Assembly (NCBI RefSeq): GCF_015291645.1
Contig: NZ_CP030055.1
Span: forward strand, 1,922,001-1,986,000
Source: Bradyrhizobium sp. CCBAU 53340
Lineage (GTDB): Bacteria; Pseudomonadota; Alphaproteobacteria; Rhizobiales; Xanthobacteraceae
Length of the DNA: 64,000 nucleotides
Reading direction: 5' to 3'
Of the stretch, positions 46,407 through 55,966 are shown in pieces. The translations under genes were made by a program, and so were the position numbers. Within the stretch, counting starts at the first letter, position 1. Each line of letters begins with the position of its first letter. Below the pieces are notes generated by a model. The model saw only the letters and a list, made by a program, of their open reading frames with translations. It was not told the DNA's origin and made no database searches.

Positions 46407-46931
46407 ATGTCTCGCATTGCACGTGCCGAAACGACCCCGACTTCGCCGGCAGCCTCGTCACGGTTGCTGCTTGCCATCATCGGCGCCGCATCGCTTGCTG
46501 CCTGCGCGCAATCACCGGTTGGACGTCAGAGGGCCGATCTCGCTCCGACCACAAAGCAGGTTGCGATCGAGCGGCCGCACCGCGTGGCGGCGCTGCATCC
46601 GCGTCCGATCCACAGGCCACGTCCCTACGTCGACACAGCGAGCGCCAAACCGACGGGGTCGCAGGGCCTCGCCAGCTTCTATTCGGATACGGAGACCGCG
46701 AGCGGCGAGAAGTTCGACAAGAACGAGCTGACCGCGGCGCATCCGACGCTGCCCTTCGGCACCAAGCTGCGTGTCACCGATGTCTCCTCCGGTCGCTTCG
46801 TCACCGTCCGGGTCAATGATCGCGGGCCCTTCGTTCGCGGCCGCGTGGTCGACATCTCGCCGTCCGCGGCCGAGGCGCTCGGCATGGTCGACAAGGGCCT
46901 CGCCAATGTCCGGCTCGACGTCGTGCAATAG
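46407..46931 (+). CDS. RlpA-type septal ring lytic transglycosylase lipoprotein
   Basis: A 174-aa lipoprotein with a lipobox LAAC at about residues 30-33 and a double-psi barrel domain at about 83-173. The domain starts ASFYSDTETASGEKFDKNELTAAHPTLP and includes the catalytic-region VRVNDRGPFVRGRVVDIS. RlpA proteins bind or cut denuded peptidoglycan at the septum. It has no SPOR domain, unlike many RlpA proteins. The start at 46407 follows GGAGG by seven bases. A second, shorter relative lies at 59239-59553. Confidence 0.88.
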   Translation: MSRIARAETTPTSPAASSRLLLAIIGAASLAACAQSPVGRQRADLAPTTKQVAIERPHRVAALHPRPIHRPRPYVDTASAKPTGSQGLASFYSDTETASGEKFDKNELTAAHPTLPFGTKLRVTDVSSGRFVTVRVNDRGPFVRGRVVDISPSAAEALGMVDKGLANVRLDVVQ

Positions 46932-47044
46932 AGCGCTTACGTCTCGATCGGCGCTGCGCTTAACCGGCTGTTAGCGGCTCTCACGCACGATGGCTGCCCG
47001 GCAAGTCGGGGCTTTGCAAGTCGGGGTTTTGGGGGAGACGGCGC

Positions 47045-47197
47045 TTGAACACGATCCAGCATCTGGAAGATCAGGCGGCGCGCGCCGAGCGACTTGCCAA
47101 ACGGATCACGGATACGCCGACGATCGAAAAGCTGCTGACCTTCGCCGGCGAACGCCGCCGCGAGATCGAACTCATCGCCGGCCGGCGGCGCAACTGA
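47045..47197 (+). CDS. Small conserved hypothetical protein (50 aa)
   Basis: A 50-aa, highly charged and helical reading frame (MNTIQHLEDQAARAERLAKR, then ITDTPTIEKLLTFAGERRREIELIAGRRR). It starts with TTG behind GGGGGAG, and the third codon positions look like those of real genes. It is of a kind often seen in Bradyrhizobium, but its function is unknown. Confidence 0.65.
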   Translation: MNTIQHLEDQAARAERLAKRITDTPTIEKLLTFAGERRREIELIAGRRRN

Positions 47198-47299
47198 CGC
47201 CTGCCATCCATGCTCTGAACGCATTTGCCCTCTCCGTAAAGCGCGGAACTTCCTCTCCTTTCCAGCGTCATGTCTGACATGAACATGGAGGAGGAAGCC

Positions 47300-47386
47300 A
47301 TGGGTTTTGGAAGAGGTGCTTTGCTCTGGTTGCTAGGCGTGCCGCTGCCGGTCATCCTGCTGCTGGCGATTTTCTGGCACCACTGA
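47300..47386 (+). CDS. Very small membrane protein (28 aa)
   Basis: A 28-residue protein with one predicted span: MGFGRGALLWLLGVPLPV then ILLLAIFWHH. GGAGGAGG lies just upstream of its ATG, one of the strongest ribosome sites in the window. A perfect terminator follows 31 bases after the stop. The protein has the look of a known rhizobial micro-membrane protein, but the function is not known. Confidence 0.7.
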   Translation: MGFGRGALLWLLGVPLPVILLLAIFWHH

Positions 47387-47417
47387 GATCATCGTGATGT
47401 CGACACAGGAAAAGCGC

Positions 47418-47439
47418 CGCGGAAGCGGCGTTTTTTCTT
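47418..47439 (+). terminator. Intrinsic terminator after the 28-aa membrane protein
   Basis: CGCCGC-GGAA-GCGGCG is a six-pair stem with a four-base loop, followed by six T. This is one of the clearest intrinsic terminators in the window. Confidence 0.85.
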
Positions 47440-47488
47440 GCTCGTTTTCTTGCTCGCGATCTGGCGCTTGTGGCGCGGAGGTGCGGGA

Positions 47489-47794
47489 TCAGCTGTGGCT
47501 CTCGACGAAATCGCTGAGATAGTCGGGCAGCGTCACGCCGTCGATGTCGCAGCGCGCCTGGATCTCGTCGGCAACGTCGTTCGAGATGTCCTTCATCCAG
47601 TGCTCGAGCGTGTTGAACGAAATCACCTTGATGGGGTCGCTGAAGCAGCCGGCGACGAGCTCGCTGATCGCGGTGTCGAGATCGCTTCGCTCGACGCGGA
47701 TTTCGGTTGCCTCGTCGAGGCGATCGATCACCACGAACAAGGTCTGGTCGGCGCCGTAGGGCACGGCCGGAGATGGTGTGCCAGGATCAAGCAT
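47489..47794 (-). CDS. Conserved hypothetical protein (101 aa)
   Basis: A 101-aa acidic soluble protein with no signal peptide or span. Notable parts are LFVVIDRLDEATEIRVERSDLDTAIS, in which a regular strand/helix pattern is seen, and HWMKDISNDVADEIQARCDIDG. I do not recognise the family. It is preceded by a gap of 130 bases to the next minus-strand gene, and no partner is evident. Confidence 0.6.
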   Translation of the reverse strand: MLDPGTPSPAVPYGADQTLFVVIDRLDEATEIRVERSDLDTAISELVAGCFSDPIKVISFNTLEHWMKDISNDVADEIQARCDIDGVTLPDYLSDFVESHS

Positions 47795-47924
47795 GTGAGA
47801 GACTCACGCCTTCGCTTTCCGATCCCTGTTAACGGGAAAAACCGGAAGAAGGTTCCTGGCAAAATCGGACGGGGCAGGTCGGACGTCTGTCCTGCGCGTA
47901 CAGCCGCGCCATCCGCGCGCGCAA

Positions 47925-48203
47925 TCAGAGAAATTCCCTCAGCCGCGACAGCTCGGCGACGTGTTCGGGCGAGAGGATGTCCGTCACCAGCGGCGGTTGC
48001 GCCGCCGTGCGGATCTCGTAGAGATGTCTTGATGGCGCAGGCTTCTCCATGAAAGCCGAGATGCAGGCATCCAGCGTGCCTTCGCTCACCTGATAGGGCG
48101 AGCGGTCGGGCCGGCGCTGATTTCCGAGTGATGGCCATTTCTGCAGCACCGCATAGGCGCCGAAATCGACCTTTGTATCCGTAACAGTTGCGTCCCCCAT
48201 CAT
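47925..48203 (-). CDS. Conserved hypothetical protein (92 aa)
   Basis: A 92-aa soluble protein (VDFGAYAVLQKWPSLGNQ, then YQVSEGTLDACISAFMEKP and LVTDILSPEHVAELSRLREFL). A longer frame runs up to 48371, but GAGGCGGGG just before 48203 and the change in composition favour the shorter form. The start could equally be the adjacent ATG at 48200. No function is apparent. Confidence 0.6.
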   Translation of the reverse strand: MMGDATVTDTKVDFGAYAVLQKWPSLGNQRRPDRSPYQVSEGTLDACISAFMEKPAPSRHLYEIRTAAQPPLVTDILSPEHVAELSRLREFL

Positions 48204-48330
48204 CCCCGCCTCACGCAAAAAGAACCCCGGCACGCTAGCCTTGCGTGCCAGGGCCCATACCCATCGCTGCATCTCAATGCCACGCCTCGATAACGCGGCG
48301 GCCGGGCAAAGGTTCCCGGCCGATGTCGGC

Positions 48331-51018
48331 TTAACTCGCCGCCGCTGCGATTTTATGTGCGGGGCTGGCATGGCCGTGGCCGGCCTCGTCGCCGCTTCTG
48401 ACCTCCGGCGGAAGCCCAGCGAAGCGCCGCAGGGCCTGCGCCATCTGCACCCGGCCCTGGACGCTGGTGATCACCACGTCGACCATCGTAAAGGACGAAT
48501 GGAAATGACCGTGCGCCTTGAGCTGCTCGACCGGGACGCCGGCGGCCGCCATCGCCTCGGCATAGGCGATGCCTTCGTCGCGCAGCGGATCGAACTCGCA
48601 GGTGGCGACGAAGGCCGGCGGCAGGCCGGCGACCTTGCCGCGCAGCGGCGAGACGCGCGGATCGGTGCGATCGGCTGGCGAGCAGTAGAGGTCCCAGAAC
48701 CAGTACATCAGTGAACGCGTCAGGAAGTAACCGATCGCATTGTCGTTGTAGGAGGGCCGGTCGAAGCTGCAGTCGGTGACCGGGCACACCAGCAGCTGGC
48801 CTGATATCTCGGGCCCGCCGCGATCGCGCGCGAGCTGACAGGTGACCGCGGCGATGTTGCCGCCGGCGCTCCAGCCGGCGACCAGCACCGGTCCCTGCAT
48901 GCCGCCGAGCTCGGCGAGATGCTCGGAGATCCAGCGTGTCGCCGCATAGCCGTCCTCGGCCGCCGCCGGGAAGCGATGCTCCGGCGCGTGGCGATAGCCG
49001 ACGCTGACGAACATCATGCCGGTCCGCCGCACCATGTCGCGGCAGAACGGCTCGTCGGACTGCTCGTCGCCGAGCACCCAGCCGCCGCCGTGGAAATAGA
49101 CCACGACCGGATGCGGCCCCGGCGTTGCCGGCTTGTAGACGCGGTAAGGCAGCGGGCCGTCGGCGCCGGGCAGCGTGCCGTCGACGATCTCGCCGATCGG
49201 CCGCCCCGCGGGCCGGCTTTTGTTGAACTCGTTGACGAAGGCGCGCGCGCCTGCCGCACCCATCGACTCGATCGGCGGCAGGTTCAGCGACGCCAGCAGG
49301 TTCAGCACCAGCCGCACGTCGGGCTGCAGCCGCACCACCTCGCCGTCATTGCATTGCGCGGCGACGTTGGGACCTGTCAGCTTGAAACCGAGCATGCCGC
49401 GGCTGACGACATCGTCGCAGATGCTGCGATAGGGGCCGACGCCGCCGGTATAGGGCATCAGGGCCTGAACCTTGCCGGGCACGTTGGCGCCCGTGTACCA
49501 AGTGTTGGCGAGCCGGTGCAGCGTCAGCATCGCGCAGTCGGCCATATGCCTGTTCCAGCCGGCCTGCGCCGTCTCGGTCGGCTCGATCGTGGTGAAGCCG
49601 GCATCGCGCAAGGCTGCGAGGCGATCGACGACCCAGTCGACATGCTGCTCGATCGACACCGCCATGTTCGACAGCACCGACGGGCTGCCGGGGCCGGTGA
49701 TCATGAAGAAGTTCGGGAAGCCTTCGACCGTGAGCCCGAGATAGCTCTGCGGCCCATGCGCCCAGACATCGGAGAGCGACTTGCCGCCACGTCCGGTGAT
49801 CGGATGCACGGCGCGGATCGCGCCGGTCATGGCGTCGAAGCCGGTCGCGAACACGATGACGTCGACATCGACATCGCGCCTGGACGTGGTGATGCCGCTT
49901 GCGGTGATCGCCTTGATCGGCTCCTGGCGCAGATTGACCAACGTGACGTTGGGCCGGTTGTAGGTTGCGTAGTAATTGGTGTCGAGGCAGGGACGCTTTG
50001 CGCCGAACGGATGATCGTCCGGCATGAGCGCCGCGGCCGTTTCGGGATCCCTGACGGTGGCGCGGATCTTCTCGCGGATCAGATCCTGGACGATCTTGTT
50101 GCCGTCGACGTCGACGGCCTGGTCGGCCCAGAGCTGCGTCAGGATGTGGACGAGGTCGCCGGCCGCCCAGGCGCGTTCGAACCGCTCGCGACGCTCGGCA
50201 TCGCTCAATTGCCAGCTGACGGCCGTCTGCTGCGGATAGGGCACGCCCGCCATCGACTGGCGTGCCTGCTGGCGATACGCCGCGCGATCTTCGCGCAGCA
50301 GGTTCATGCGGTCGTCCGGCGCCGGGCCGTTGTGGGCAGGCAGCGCGAAATTCGGCGTGCGCTGGAACACGGTCAGATGCGCGGCCTGTTCGGCGATCAA
50401 CGGGATCGATTGAATGCCTGACGAACCCGTGCCGATCACGGCGACGCGCTTTCCGGCGAGGTTGACGCCGCTATGCGGCCAGCGCCCGGTGAAATAGATC
50501 TCGCCCCCGAAATCCTTGACGCCTTCGATCTCCGGCGGCTTTGGCGCGGAAAGGCAGCCGGTGGCCATGATGTAATGGCGACAGGAGACCGGCGCGCCAT
50601 TGTCGGTGGTGATGAGCCAGCGCTCGGCCGCTTCGTCCCATCTGGCTTCGGTGACCTTGGTCTTGAAGCGGATGTCGCGCCTGAGATCATAGCGGTCGGC
50701 GACGAAGCCGAGATAGCGCAGGATCTCGGGCTGGGTCGCGTATTTCTCCGACCAGGTCCAGGAGTCCTCGAGTTCCGGATCGAAGGTGTAGCTGTAATCG
50801 ATGGTCTGGATATCGCAGCGCGCGCCGGGATAGCGGTTCCAGTACCAGGTGCCGCCGACGTCGCCTGCTTCTTCGAGCGCGACGGCCGACAGGCCGGCCT
50901 TGCGCAGGCGATGGAGCAGATAAAGACCGGCAAATCCCGCGCCGACCACGGCAACATCGACCTGCTGGGGCGTTCCACCCGCCCTGGACTCACGTGTGGC
51001 GACCATCGCTTCAGGCAT
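48331..51018 (-). CDS. Flavin monooxygenase (Baeyer-Villiger type) fused to an alpha/beta-hydrolase
   Basis: An 895-aa two-domain protein. Residues 20-560 are a type I Baeyer-Villiger monooxygenase: FAD loop GAGFAG at 26-31, the family fingerprint region at 176-186 ([11 protein letters not shown]) and the NADPH loop GTGSSG at 196-201, plus [10 protein letters not shown] near 510. Residues 590-880 are a hormone-sensitive-lipase-type hydrolase: HGGG at 643 and nucleophile Ser717 in GWSAGGN, with acid and base in FDPLRDEG and HGHFHSSF. The first half would turn a ketone into an ester or lactone and the second could hydrolyse it. The final Trp/Asp of the fingerprint is Asn here. Confidence 0.9.
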   Translation of the reverse strand: MPEAMVATRESRAGGTPQQVDVAVVGAGFAGLYLLHRLRKAGLSAVALEEAGDVGGTWYWNRYPGARCDIQTIDYSYTFDPELEDSWTWSEKYATQPEILRYLGFVADRYDLRRDIRFKTKVTEARWDEAAERWLITTDNGAPVSCRHYIMATGCLSAPKPPEIEGVKDFGGEIYFTGRWPHSGVNLAGKRVAVIGTGSSGIQSIPLIAEQAAHLTVFQRTPNFALPAHNGPAPDDRMNLLREDRAAYRQQARQSMAGVPYPQQTAVSWQLSDAERRERFERAWAAGDLVHILTQLWADQAVDVDGNKIVQDLIREKIRATVRDPETAAALMPDDHPFGAKRPCLDTNYYATYNRPNVTLVNLRQEPIKAITASGITTSRRDVDVDVIVFATGFDAMTGAIRAVHPITGRGGKSLSDVWAHGPQSYLGLTVEGFPNFFMITGPGSPSVLSNMAVSIEQHVDWVVDRLAALRDAGFTTIEPTETAQAGWNRHMADCAMLTLHRLANTWYTGANVPGKVQALMPYTGGVGPYRSICDDVVSRGMLGFKLTGPNVAAQCNDGEVVRLQPDVRLVLNLLASLNLPPIESMGAAGARAFVNEFNKSRPAGRPIGEIVDGTLPGADGPLPYRVYKPATPGPHPVVVYFHGGGWVLGDEQSDEPFCRDMVRRTGMMFVSVGYRHAPEHRFPAAAEDGYAATRWISEHLAELGGMQGPVLVAGWSAGGNIAAVTCQLARDRGGPEISGQLLVCPVTDCSFDRPSYNDNAIGYFLTRSLMYWFWDLYCSPADRTDPRVSPLRGKVAGLPPAFVATCEFDPLRDEGIAYAEAMAAAGVPVEQLKAHGHFHSSFTMVDVVITSVQGRVQMAQALRRFAGLPPEVRSGDEAGHGHASPAHKIAAAAS

Positions 51019-51247
51019 GGCATTCCTCCCGCTTATTTTGTTTTGCCGGCAGGCTAGCTCTGCAGGCTCGGCTTGTCATCAAAGCAAGTGCAATCTTCGG
51101 TGGTCCCGTTTGCGGCATCATCGTGGCGGCGCGAACGTTGCCTCAATGCACGCATCGCGATGCACAATGGCCGTGATTGCCCGGGGTAATCATGGCCGAT
51201 CCGTCTGTGTATGCTTGCGGCTACAAGCCACGCTTATCCAGGGCGTC

Positions 51248-51457
51248 ATGACAGAGTTGAGTGAGCGGACCAAAGCGAACATGGACGTCGTCCTGGAGGA
51301 GACGTGCCGGCAATTGCCGCATGGCGGCGATCACGACAGCCGCAGGTTCATCGCCGAGCGCCTGATCGAGGCTGCAAAATCCGGTCATTCGACGCTTGGC
51401 GAACTCGGCATCATCGCCCGGCGCGCGCTGGCGGAGATTCTCGCCAAGGGCGGCTAG
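51248..51457 (+). CDS. Small hypothetical protein (69 aa)
   Basis: A 69-aa soluble, mostly helical protein (MTELSERTKANMDVVLEETC and FIAERLIEAAKSGHSTLGELGIIARRAL). It has no membrane span or known motif. It lies 100 bases before the carboxylesterase-like gene on the same strand. The start at 51248 is preceded only by a weak ribosome site. It looks like a conserved rhizobial protein, but no function can be given. Confidence 0.6.
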   Translation: MTELSERTKANMDVVLEETCRQLPHGGDHDSRRFIAERLIEAAKSGHSTLGELGIIARRALAEILAKGG

Positions 51458-51557
51458 CTGTCCAAGGGCGGCTAGCTGTCGCCACAACGCTTGCCTCTTC
51501 GCCGGACACCGACGTAACCTGCAGGCCAACATATCCGCGCATCGAGATGCCCTGAAG

Positions 51558-53027
51558 ATGCGGTGCCTGTTTGCGCTCATTGCGGCCTTTGCATTGCTTT
51601 GCACCGGTCGGGCCCTGGCCCAGCCGGTTGGACAATTTCCATTTGCATTGACCCGCGAAGGCCAGATGCTTGGCGCCGTCGAGGGCGAAGTGGCCTCGTT
51701 CAAGGGGCTTGCCTATGCAGCGCCGCCGGTCGGCAGCCTGCGCTGGCGTTCGCCGCAGGCCTTGCCCGAGAGTTCGGAGATGAGCATGGCCTACGACTAT
51801 GCCGCGCCTTGTCTCCAGCCGTCGATACCGGTCGCGCGCGAGGATTGCCTCACACTCAACGTGTTTCGCCCCTTCGGCGTCGACGGCCCGCTCCCGGTGA
51901 TGGTGTTCATCCATGGCGGCGGCTTCGTCGCCGGCACCGCCAACGATCCGTTGTTCGACGGCGCAAGGCTTGCGCAGGCCGGACTCATCGTGGTCACCGT
52001 GAATTATCGCCTGGGGGCGCTCGGCTGGCTCAGGCTTCCCGCACTGTCGGAAGACGGCTCGGGCAATTTCGGCCTGATGGACCAGATCACGGCGCTGCGC
52101 TGGGTGCACGACAACGTCGCGGCCTTCGGCGGCGATGCGAACAACGTGACGCTGTTCGGCAACGGCGCCGGCGCGACATCGATCGCGCTCCTGATGCTGT
52201 GTGCGCAATCGCGCGATCTGTTCCAGAAGGCCATTCTGCAATCCATCCCCGCCCGCGCGCGCCTGCCGTCGTCACAGGAAGCGGAGGCCGCGGGCCTGAA
52301 ATTTGCTGCCGCGCTCGGCCGGCAAGTGGATTTGCGCTCGGTCGAACCGGCGCGGCTGCTTGCTGCTGAACGGCGACTTCTGGACAAATCGCCGCGCAGC
52401 TTTGCGCCGGCGATGGATGAAAGCCTGGTGAAGGAAGAGATCGCCGCGGGATTCGCGGCAGGGCATGAGAGCCGCATTCCCCTGATCATCGGCTCGAACG
52501 ACGACGAGACCCGCTTCGATAGCGAGCTCGAGGTCAAGGAGGCGCTATCGTCTTCCGGCGACAGCGTCGAGGCGTTGCGCAAGCTCTATCCCGACGCCAC
52601 CAGGGCTTCAGACATTGCGGCCAGCTTCTACACCGACAAGGCTTTCTCCGAGCCGGTGCGATTGCTCGCCCGGCTTCATGCCGCGACCGGTGCGCCGACT
52701 TTCCGCTATCGCTTTGCCTATGTGCCGGAAGGGCGGCGCGGCAATGCTGACGAAGGCCACGGGCGCGAGTTGCAGTTCATCTTCGGCGCAGAGGGTGTCC
52801 CCGGCGCGGGCATCTTCTCGCGGCGCGATCGCGAGGTCGCAAACCGCCTGCGGGCCTACTGGATCAACTTCGCCAGGAGCGGCGATCCCAACGGCGCCGA
52901 GCTGCCGCATTGGGATGCGGTCGCAGACCGCGACCATCTGCTGCTGGTCACGAATGATCGCATCGCGAGCGGTGACGATCCATGGATAGAGCGTCTGGAC
53001 CGGCTCGCAGGCGAGAACAAGAAATGA
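51558..53027 (+). CDS. Type-B carboxylesterase-like protein lacking the catalytic serine
   Basis: A 489-aa exported protein with a signal peptide (residues 1-20, ending GRALAQ). It follows the type-B carboxylesterase/cholinesterase fold: FKGLAYAAPPVGSLRWR, CLTLNVFRP, oxyanion HGGG at 119-122, and acid/base Glu317 (NDDETRF) and His401 (EGHGREL). The nucleophile elbow, normally GESAG, reads FGNGAGA here: residue 203 is glycine. The rest of the active site is kept, so it may be inactive as an esterase or use another mechanism. The start at 51558 is set by the signal peptide. Confidence 0.88.
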   Translation: MRCLFALIAAFALLCTGRALAQPVGQFPFALTREGQMLGAVEGEVASFKGLAYAAPPVGSLRWRSPQALPESSEMSMAYDYAAPCLQPSIPVAREDCLTLNVFRPFGVDGPLPVMVFIHGGGFVAGTANDPLFDGARLAQAGLIVVTVNYRLGALGWLRLPALSEDGSGNFGLMDQITALRWVHDNVAAFGGDANNVTLFGNGAGATSIALLMLCAQSRDLFQKAILQSIPARARLPSSQEAEAAGLKFAAALGRQVDLRSVEPARLLAAERRLLDKSPRSFAPAMDESLVKEEIAAGFAAGHESRIPLIIGSNDDETRFDSELEVKEALSSSGDSVEALRKLYPDATRASDIAASFYTDKAFSEPVRLLARLHAATGAPTFRYRFAYVPEGRRGNADEGHGRELQFIFGAEGVPGAGIFSRRDREVANRLRAYWINFARSGDPNGAELPHWDAVADRDHLLLVTNDRIASGDDPWIERLDRLAGENKK

Positions 53028-53034
53028 GGTGAGC

Positions 53035-53214
53035 TTAGGCGGCGAGCTCGACGCGCGGCGCGGGCGTGAGCCGATCTTCTTCGAGATAGTCCATCGTGCC
53101 GTCCTTCTCGACGGCGTAGAACTGCTGGCCTTCCTTCGACCGGTAGGCGGCGCGGACGACGCCGCGACGGCCCTTGTCACTGTTGACGACGTCCCCCAGC
53201 GCAAACTTCTTCAT
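53035..53214 (-). CDS. Small conserved hypothetical protein (59 aa)
   Basis: A 59-aa protein: MKKFALGDVVNSDKGRRGVV, then RAAYRSKEGQQFYAVEKDGTMDYLEEDRLTP. The repeating strands and charged turns look like a small SH3-like or beta-barrel fold. The chosen start at 53214 matches the text MKKFALGD; an upstream start at 53256 would add a basic tail. Function unknown. Confidence 0.65.
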   Translation of the reverse strand: MKKFALGDVVNSDKGRRGVVRAAYRSKEGQQFYAVEKDGTMDYLEEDRLTPAPRVELAA

Positions 53215-53374
53215 CTTACGTCTCGCTTGTCTTCTGGCCGCTTCCTTCGGCCACATCAGGATTGTGGGCGGTAAATCGTTAACGACTTGCTAACCATGCC
53301 GGTTTGCCTATGCTCGCGGCGGAGCGCGCAGGCAGTTCGCAAGCGCGTGGTGTCAACGAGACGAGCCGGCCCAG

Positions 53375-54169
53375 ATGACGCGATTTCCGACCTTGTTTCT
53401 GTCCCATGGCGGCGGCCCCTGGCCCTTCATGGAGGACAGGCGGGTGCAATATGCCAAAACCGCAGCGGAATTCGGCCGGCTGCCGCAGCTTCTGCCTGAA
53501 AGGCCGAAGGCCGTGCTTGTTATCACCGGCCATTGGGAGGCCGAGGCCTTCACCGTGTCGACCTCGGCGCATCCGCCGATGGTGTACGACTATTACGGTT
53601 TCCCCGAGCATACCTATCACATCAAATATCCCGCACCGGGCCAGCCCGCGCTCGCGGCGGAGGTGAAAGCGCTGCTCGATCGTGCCGGCCTCGGGTGCCG
53701 GGAGGATGCCAATCAGGGTTTTGACCACGGCACCTTCGTGCCGCTCGGCCTGATGTATCCGAACGCCGACATGCCGATCGTGCTGCTGTCGCTAAAGTCG
53801 AGCTACGACGCGGCCGAGCATATCAAGGTCGGGCAGGCGATTGCATCGCTGCGCGACGAAGGCATCCTGATCGTCGGCAGCGGGCTCACCTATCACAACA
53901 TGCGCGGCTTCGGGCGGGCGGAGTCGAAGCCCGTCTCGTATGATTTCGAAGCCTATCTGAACGAGGCGATCAGCAATCCGGATGCGGCGCGCCGTAACGC
54001 GATGTTGGTCGACTGGGAGAATGCGCCGAGCGCGCGGCTTGCCCATCCGCGCGAGGACCATCTGTTGCCGCTGATGGTCGCGGCAGGCGCCGCCGGCAGC
54101 GATGTCGGCAAACGCGTCTTCGTCGACGAGGTCGCAAGCGTCGCGATGGCGTCGTACGTGTTTGGGTGA
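53375..54169 (+). CDS. Class III extradiol ring-cleavage dioxygenase (LigB/DODA type)
   Basis: A 264-aa metal-dependent dioxygenase of the LigB superfamily, similar to the YgiD 4,5-DOPA-dioxygenase group. Metal and substrate histidines are seen in SHGGGPW, ITGHWE, FDHGTFVPL and GLTYHNMRG. The true substrate could be a catechol or an unrelated compound. It is a single gene, with convergent SemiSWEET after it. Confidence 0.88.
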   Translation: MTRFPTLFLSHGGGPWPFMEDRRVQYAKTAAEFGRLPQLLPERPKAVLVITGHWEAEAFTVSTSAHPPMVYDYYGFPEHTYHIKYPAPGQPALAAEVKALLDRAGLGCREDANQGFDHGTFVPLGLMYPNADMPIVLLSLKSSYDAAEHIKVGQAIASLRDEGILIVGSGLTYHNMRGFGRAESKPVSYDFEAYLNEAISNPDAARRNAMLVDWENAPSARLAHPREDHLLPLMVAAGAAGSDVGKRVFVDEVASVAMASYVFG

Positions 54170-54176
54170 TGGTCTC

Positions 54177-54211
54177 TTCTTCCTCTCCTCGCTCGCGGAG
54201 AGAGGCGAAGA
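54177..54211. terminator. Bidirectional hairpin between dioxygenase and SemiSWEET
   Basis: TTCTTCCTCTC and GAGAGaggcGAAGAA pair around CTCGCTCGCG. The stem lies between two convergent genes and has T-rich and A-rich edges, so it can end both transcripts. Confidence 0.6.
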
Positions 54212-54216
54212 AAGCC

Positions 54217-54477
54217 TTACCCATACCTCAGCTTCATCACCAGAATGCCGCCGGCGAGCAGCATGGTCACGGCGTTCGAGGCGATCAGCGGGCCATCGCC
54301 CGAAAGCAGGCCGTAGATGAGCCAGAGTAAGAGGCCCAGCACCATGACCAGGAACATGCCGAGCGAGATGTCTCCGGTGGAGCGCGTCTTCCAGACCTTG
54401 ATGGCTTGCGGCGCGTAGGCCACGGTGGTGCAGGTCGCGGCGGCAAAGCCGATCAGCTTGATCACGAGGGGTTCCAT
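54217..54477 (-). CDS. SemiSWEET sugar transporter
   Basis: An 86-aa protein with three hydrophobic helices forming one half-SWEET unit, which dimerises. The PQ motif lies at residues 23-24 (TVAYAPQAIKVWKTRSTGDISL), followed by the second helix LVMVLGLLLWLIYGLL and third NAVTMLLAGGILVMKL. SemiSWEETs move sugars; a Bradyrhizobium japonicum member has been shown to transport sucrose. It lies directly before the glycogen genes on the same strand, so it could handle sugar linked to carbon storage. Confidence 0.9.
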   Translation of the reverse strand: MEPLVIKLIGFAAATCTTVAYAPQAIKVWKTRSTGDISLGMFLVMVLGLLLWLIYGLLSGDGPLIASNAVTMLLAGGILVMKLRYG

Positions 54478-54514
54478 GGCCGCTCTATAGCATGGATTCG
54501 ATTGTGGTCATGCT

Positions 54515-55966
54515 TCACGCGCGGCGGGATTCCATCAGGCCGCGATACAGCGCGGCGTATTCGCCCGCGCGGTTGCGCCAGGACACGTCGGTGGCAAGGC
54601 CGCTTCTTTGCAGTTGCCGCCAGGTCGGCTTGTCATGGAAGGCGGCATTCGCCCTGCGCAGCGTGCCCGCGAGGGCGTCGGCCGTCACAGGACCGAATTT
54701 GAAGCCCGTCGCATCATGTCCGGTCTCGCCGATATCGACGATGGTGTCCTCGAGGCCGCCGACGCGGGAGACGATGGGGATCGCGCCGTAGCGCAGGGCG
54801 CAGAGCTGAGTGAGGCCGCACGGTTCGAACCTGGAGGGCACCAGCAGCGCGTCGGAGCCGGCCTGGATCAGATGCGCCAGCACCTCGTCGTATCCGATCA
54901 TGACGCCGATCCGGCCCGGATTGGCGCGCGCGGCGGCCTGATAGCGGTCCTGGAGATCGCGGTCGCCGCTGCCAAGCAGGGCAAGCTGCATGCCCTGGTC
55001 CAGGATCGTGGGAATGGCCTCGAGCAGGAGGTCGAGCCCTTTCTGCCAGGACAGCCGGCTGATGACGCCGAGCAGCGGCGCTTCGTCGGACGAATCGAGA
55101 TTGAACTGCTGCTGCAGCACCGCCTTGTTCGCGGCCCGGAAAACCAGCTCTTCCGGGCTGAACCGATAGGCGATATGCGGATCGGTCTGCGGATTCCACA
55201 CCTCGACATCGATGCCGTTGAGGATGCCGCTGAGCACGCTTGCGCGCTCGCGCAACAGGCCGCCGAGCCCCATGCCGCCTTCATCGCTCTGGATTTCATG
55301 CGCGTAGGTCGGCGACACCGTGGTGATGCGATCGGCGAGTTGCAGGCCGGCTTTGAGGAAGCTGATGCCCCCGAAATATTCGAGACCGTGGACATCGAAC
55401 GTGGCGTCGTGAGGCAAGCCGATCGAGCCGGCCAGCTCACGCGCGAATTTGCCCTGATAGGCCATGTTGTGAATGGTCATCACCGTGGCAGGCCGCGCCC
55501 CGCCGTCATAGTGCAGATAGGCCGGTGCCAGCCCGGCCTGCCAGTCATGGGCATGGACGACGTCTGGCACGAAGGCAGGAACGAGACCGTGGCCGATATC
55601 GGCCGCCACGCGCGACAGCGCCGCGAAACGCACGCCATTGTCCGGCCAGTCGACGCCTTCGGCGGTGATGTAAGGGTTGCCGGGCCGCGCATACAGATGC
55701 GGCACGTCGAGCACGAACAGGTCGAGCCCGTCGCGCGAGCCGGCGAGCAGGCGTCCGGGGCCGCCGAAATAGTCAGGCCAGCGCCGGATCTCGTCGGCAC
55801 CGGAAAGCAGCCGCATCACGTCCGGGTAGCCCGGCATCAAGGTGCGCATCTCGACGCCGTGCCCCTTCAGCGCAATCGGCAGCGCACCGGCGACATCAGC
55901 GAGGCCGCCGGTCTTGACGATGGGGTAGACTTCAGAGGCGACCGCGAGGACGCGAACAGGCGTCAT
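54515..55966 (-). CDS. glgA: Glycogen synthase
   Basis: GlgA adds glucose from ADP-glucose to a growing alpha-1,4-glucan. The 483-aa protein has the ADP-glucose motif KTGGLADV at residues 18-25, then VHAHDWQ, and the second Rossmann domain with [18 protein letters not shown] and the C-terminal [18 protein letters not shown]. It is the second gene of a glgC-glgA operon: its start overlaps the glgC stop by four bases (ATGA). Confidence 0.95.
   Translation of the reverse strand: MTPVRVLAVASEVYPIVKTGGLADVAGALPIALKGHGVEMRTLMPGYPDVMRLLSGADEIRRWPDYFGGPGRLLAGSRDGLDLFVLDVPHLYARPGNPYITAEGVDWPDNGVRFAALSRVAADIGHGLVPAFVPDVVHAHDWQAGLAPAYLHYDGGARPATVMTIHNMAYQGKFARELAGSIGLPHDATFDVHGLEYFGGISFLKAGLQLADRITTVSPTYAHEIQSDEGGMGLGGLLRERASVLSGILNGIDVEVWNPQTDPHIAYRFSPEELVFRAANKAVLQQQFNLDSSDEAPLLGVISRLSWQKGLDLLLEAIPTILDQGMQLALLGSGDRDLQDRYQAAARANPGRIGVMIGYDEVLAHLIQAGSDALLVPSRFEPCGLTQLCALRYGAIPIVSRVGGLEDTIVDIGETGHDATGFKFGPVTADALAGTLRRANAAFHDKPTWRQLQRSGLATDVSWRNRAGEYAALYRGLMESRRA

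Noticed and set aside
46166..46819. 217-codon plus-strand frame overlapping the RlpA gene
   Set aside because: It runs out of frame through rlpA, which has a lipobox and clear domain; the upstream part is non-coding.
48204..48371. Upstream extension of the 92-aa protein to 148 aa
   Set aside because: The extra 56 residues are Arg/Ala-rich and overlap the 3' end of the monooxygenase-hydrolase gene; a good ribosome site supports the shorter form.
48919..50421. 500-codon plus-strand frame inside the monooxygenase-hydrolase gene
   Set aside because: It is opposite a gene with complete motifs and itself has none.
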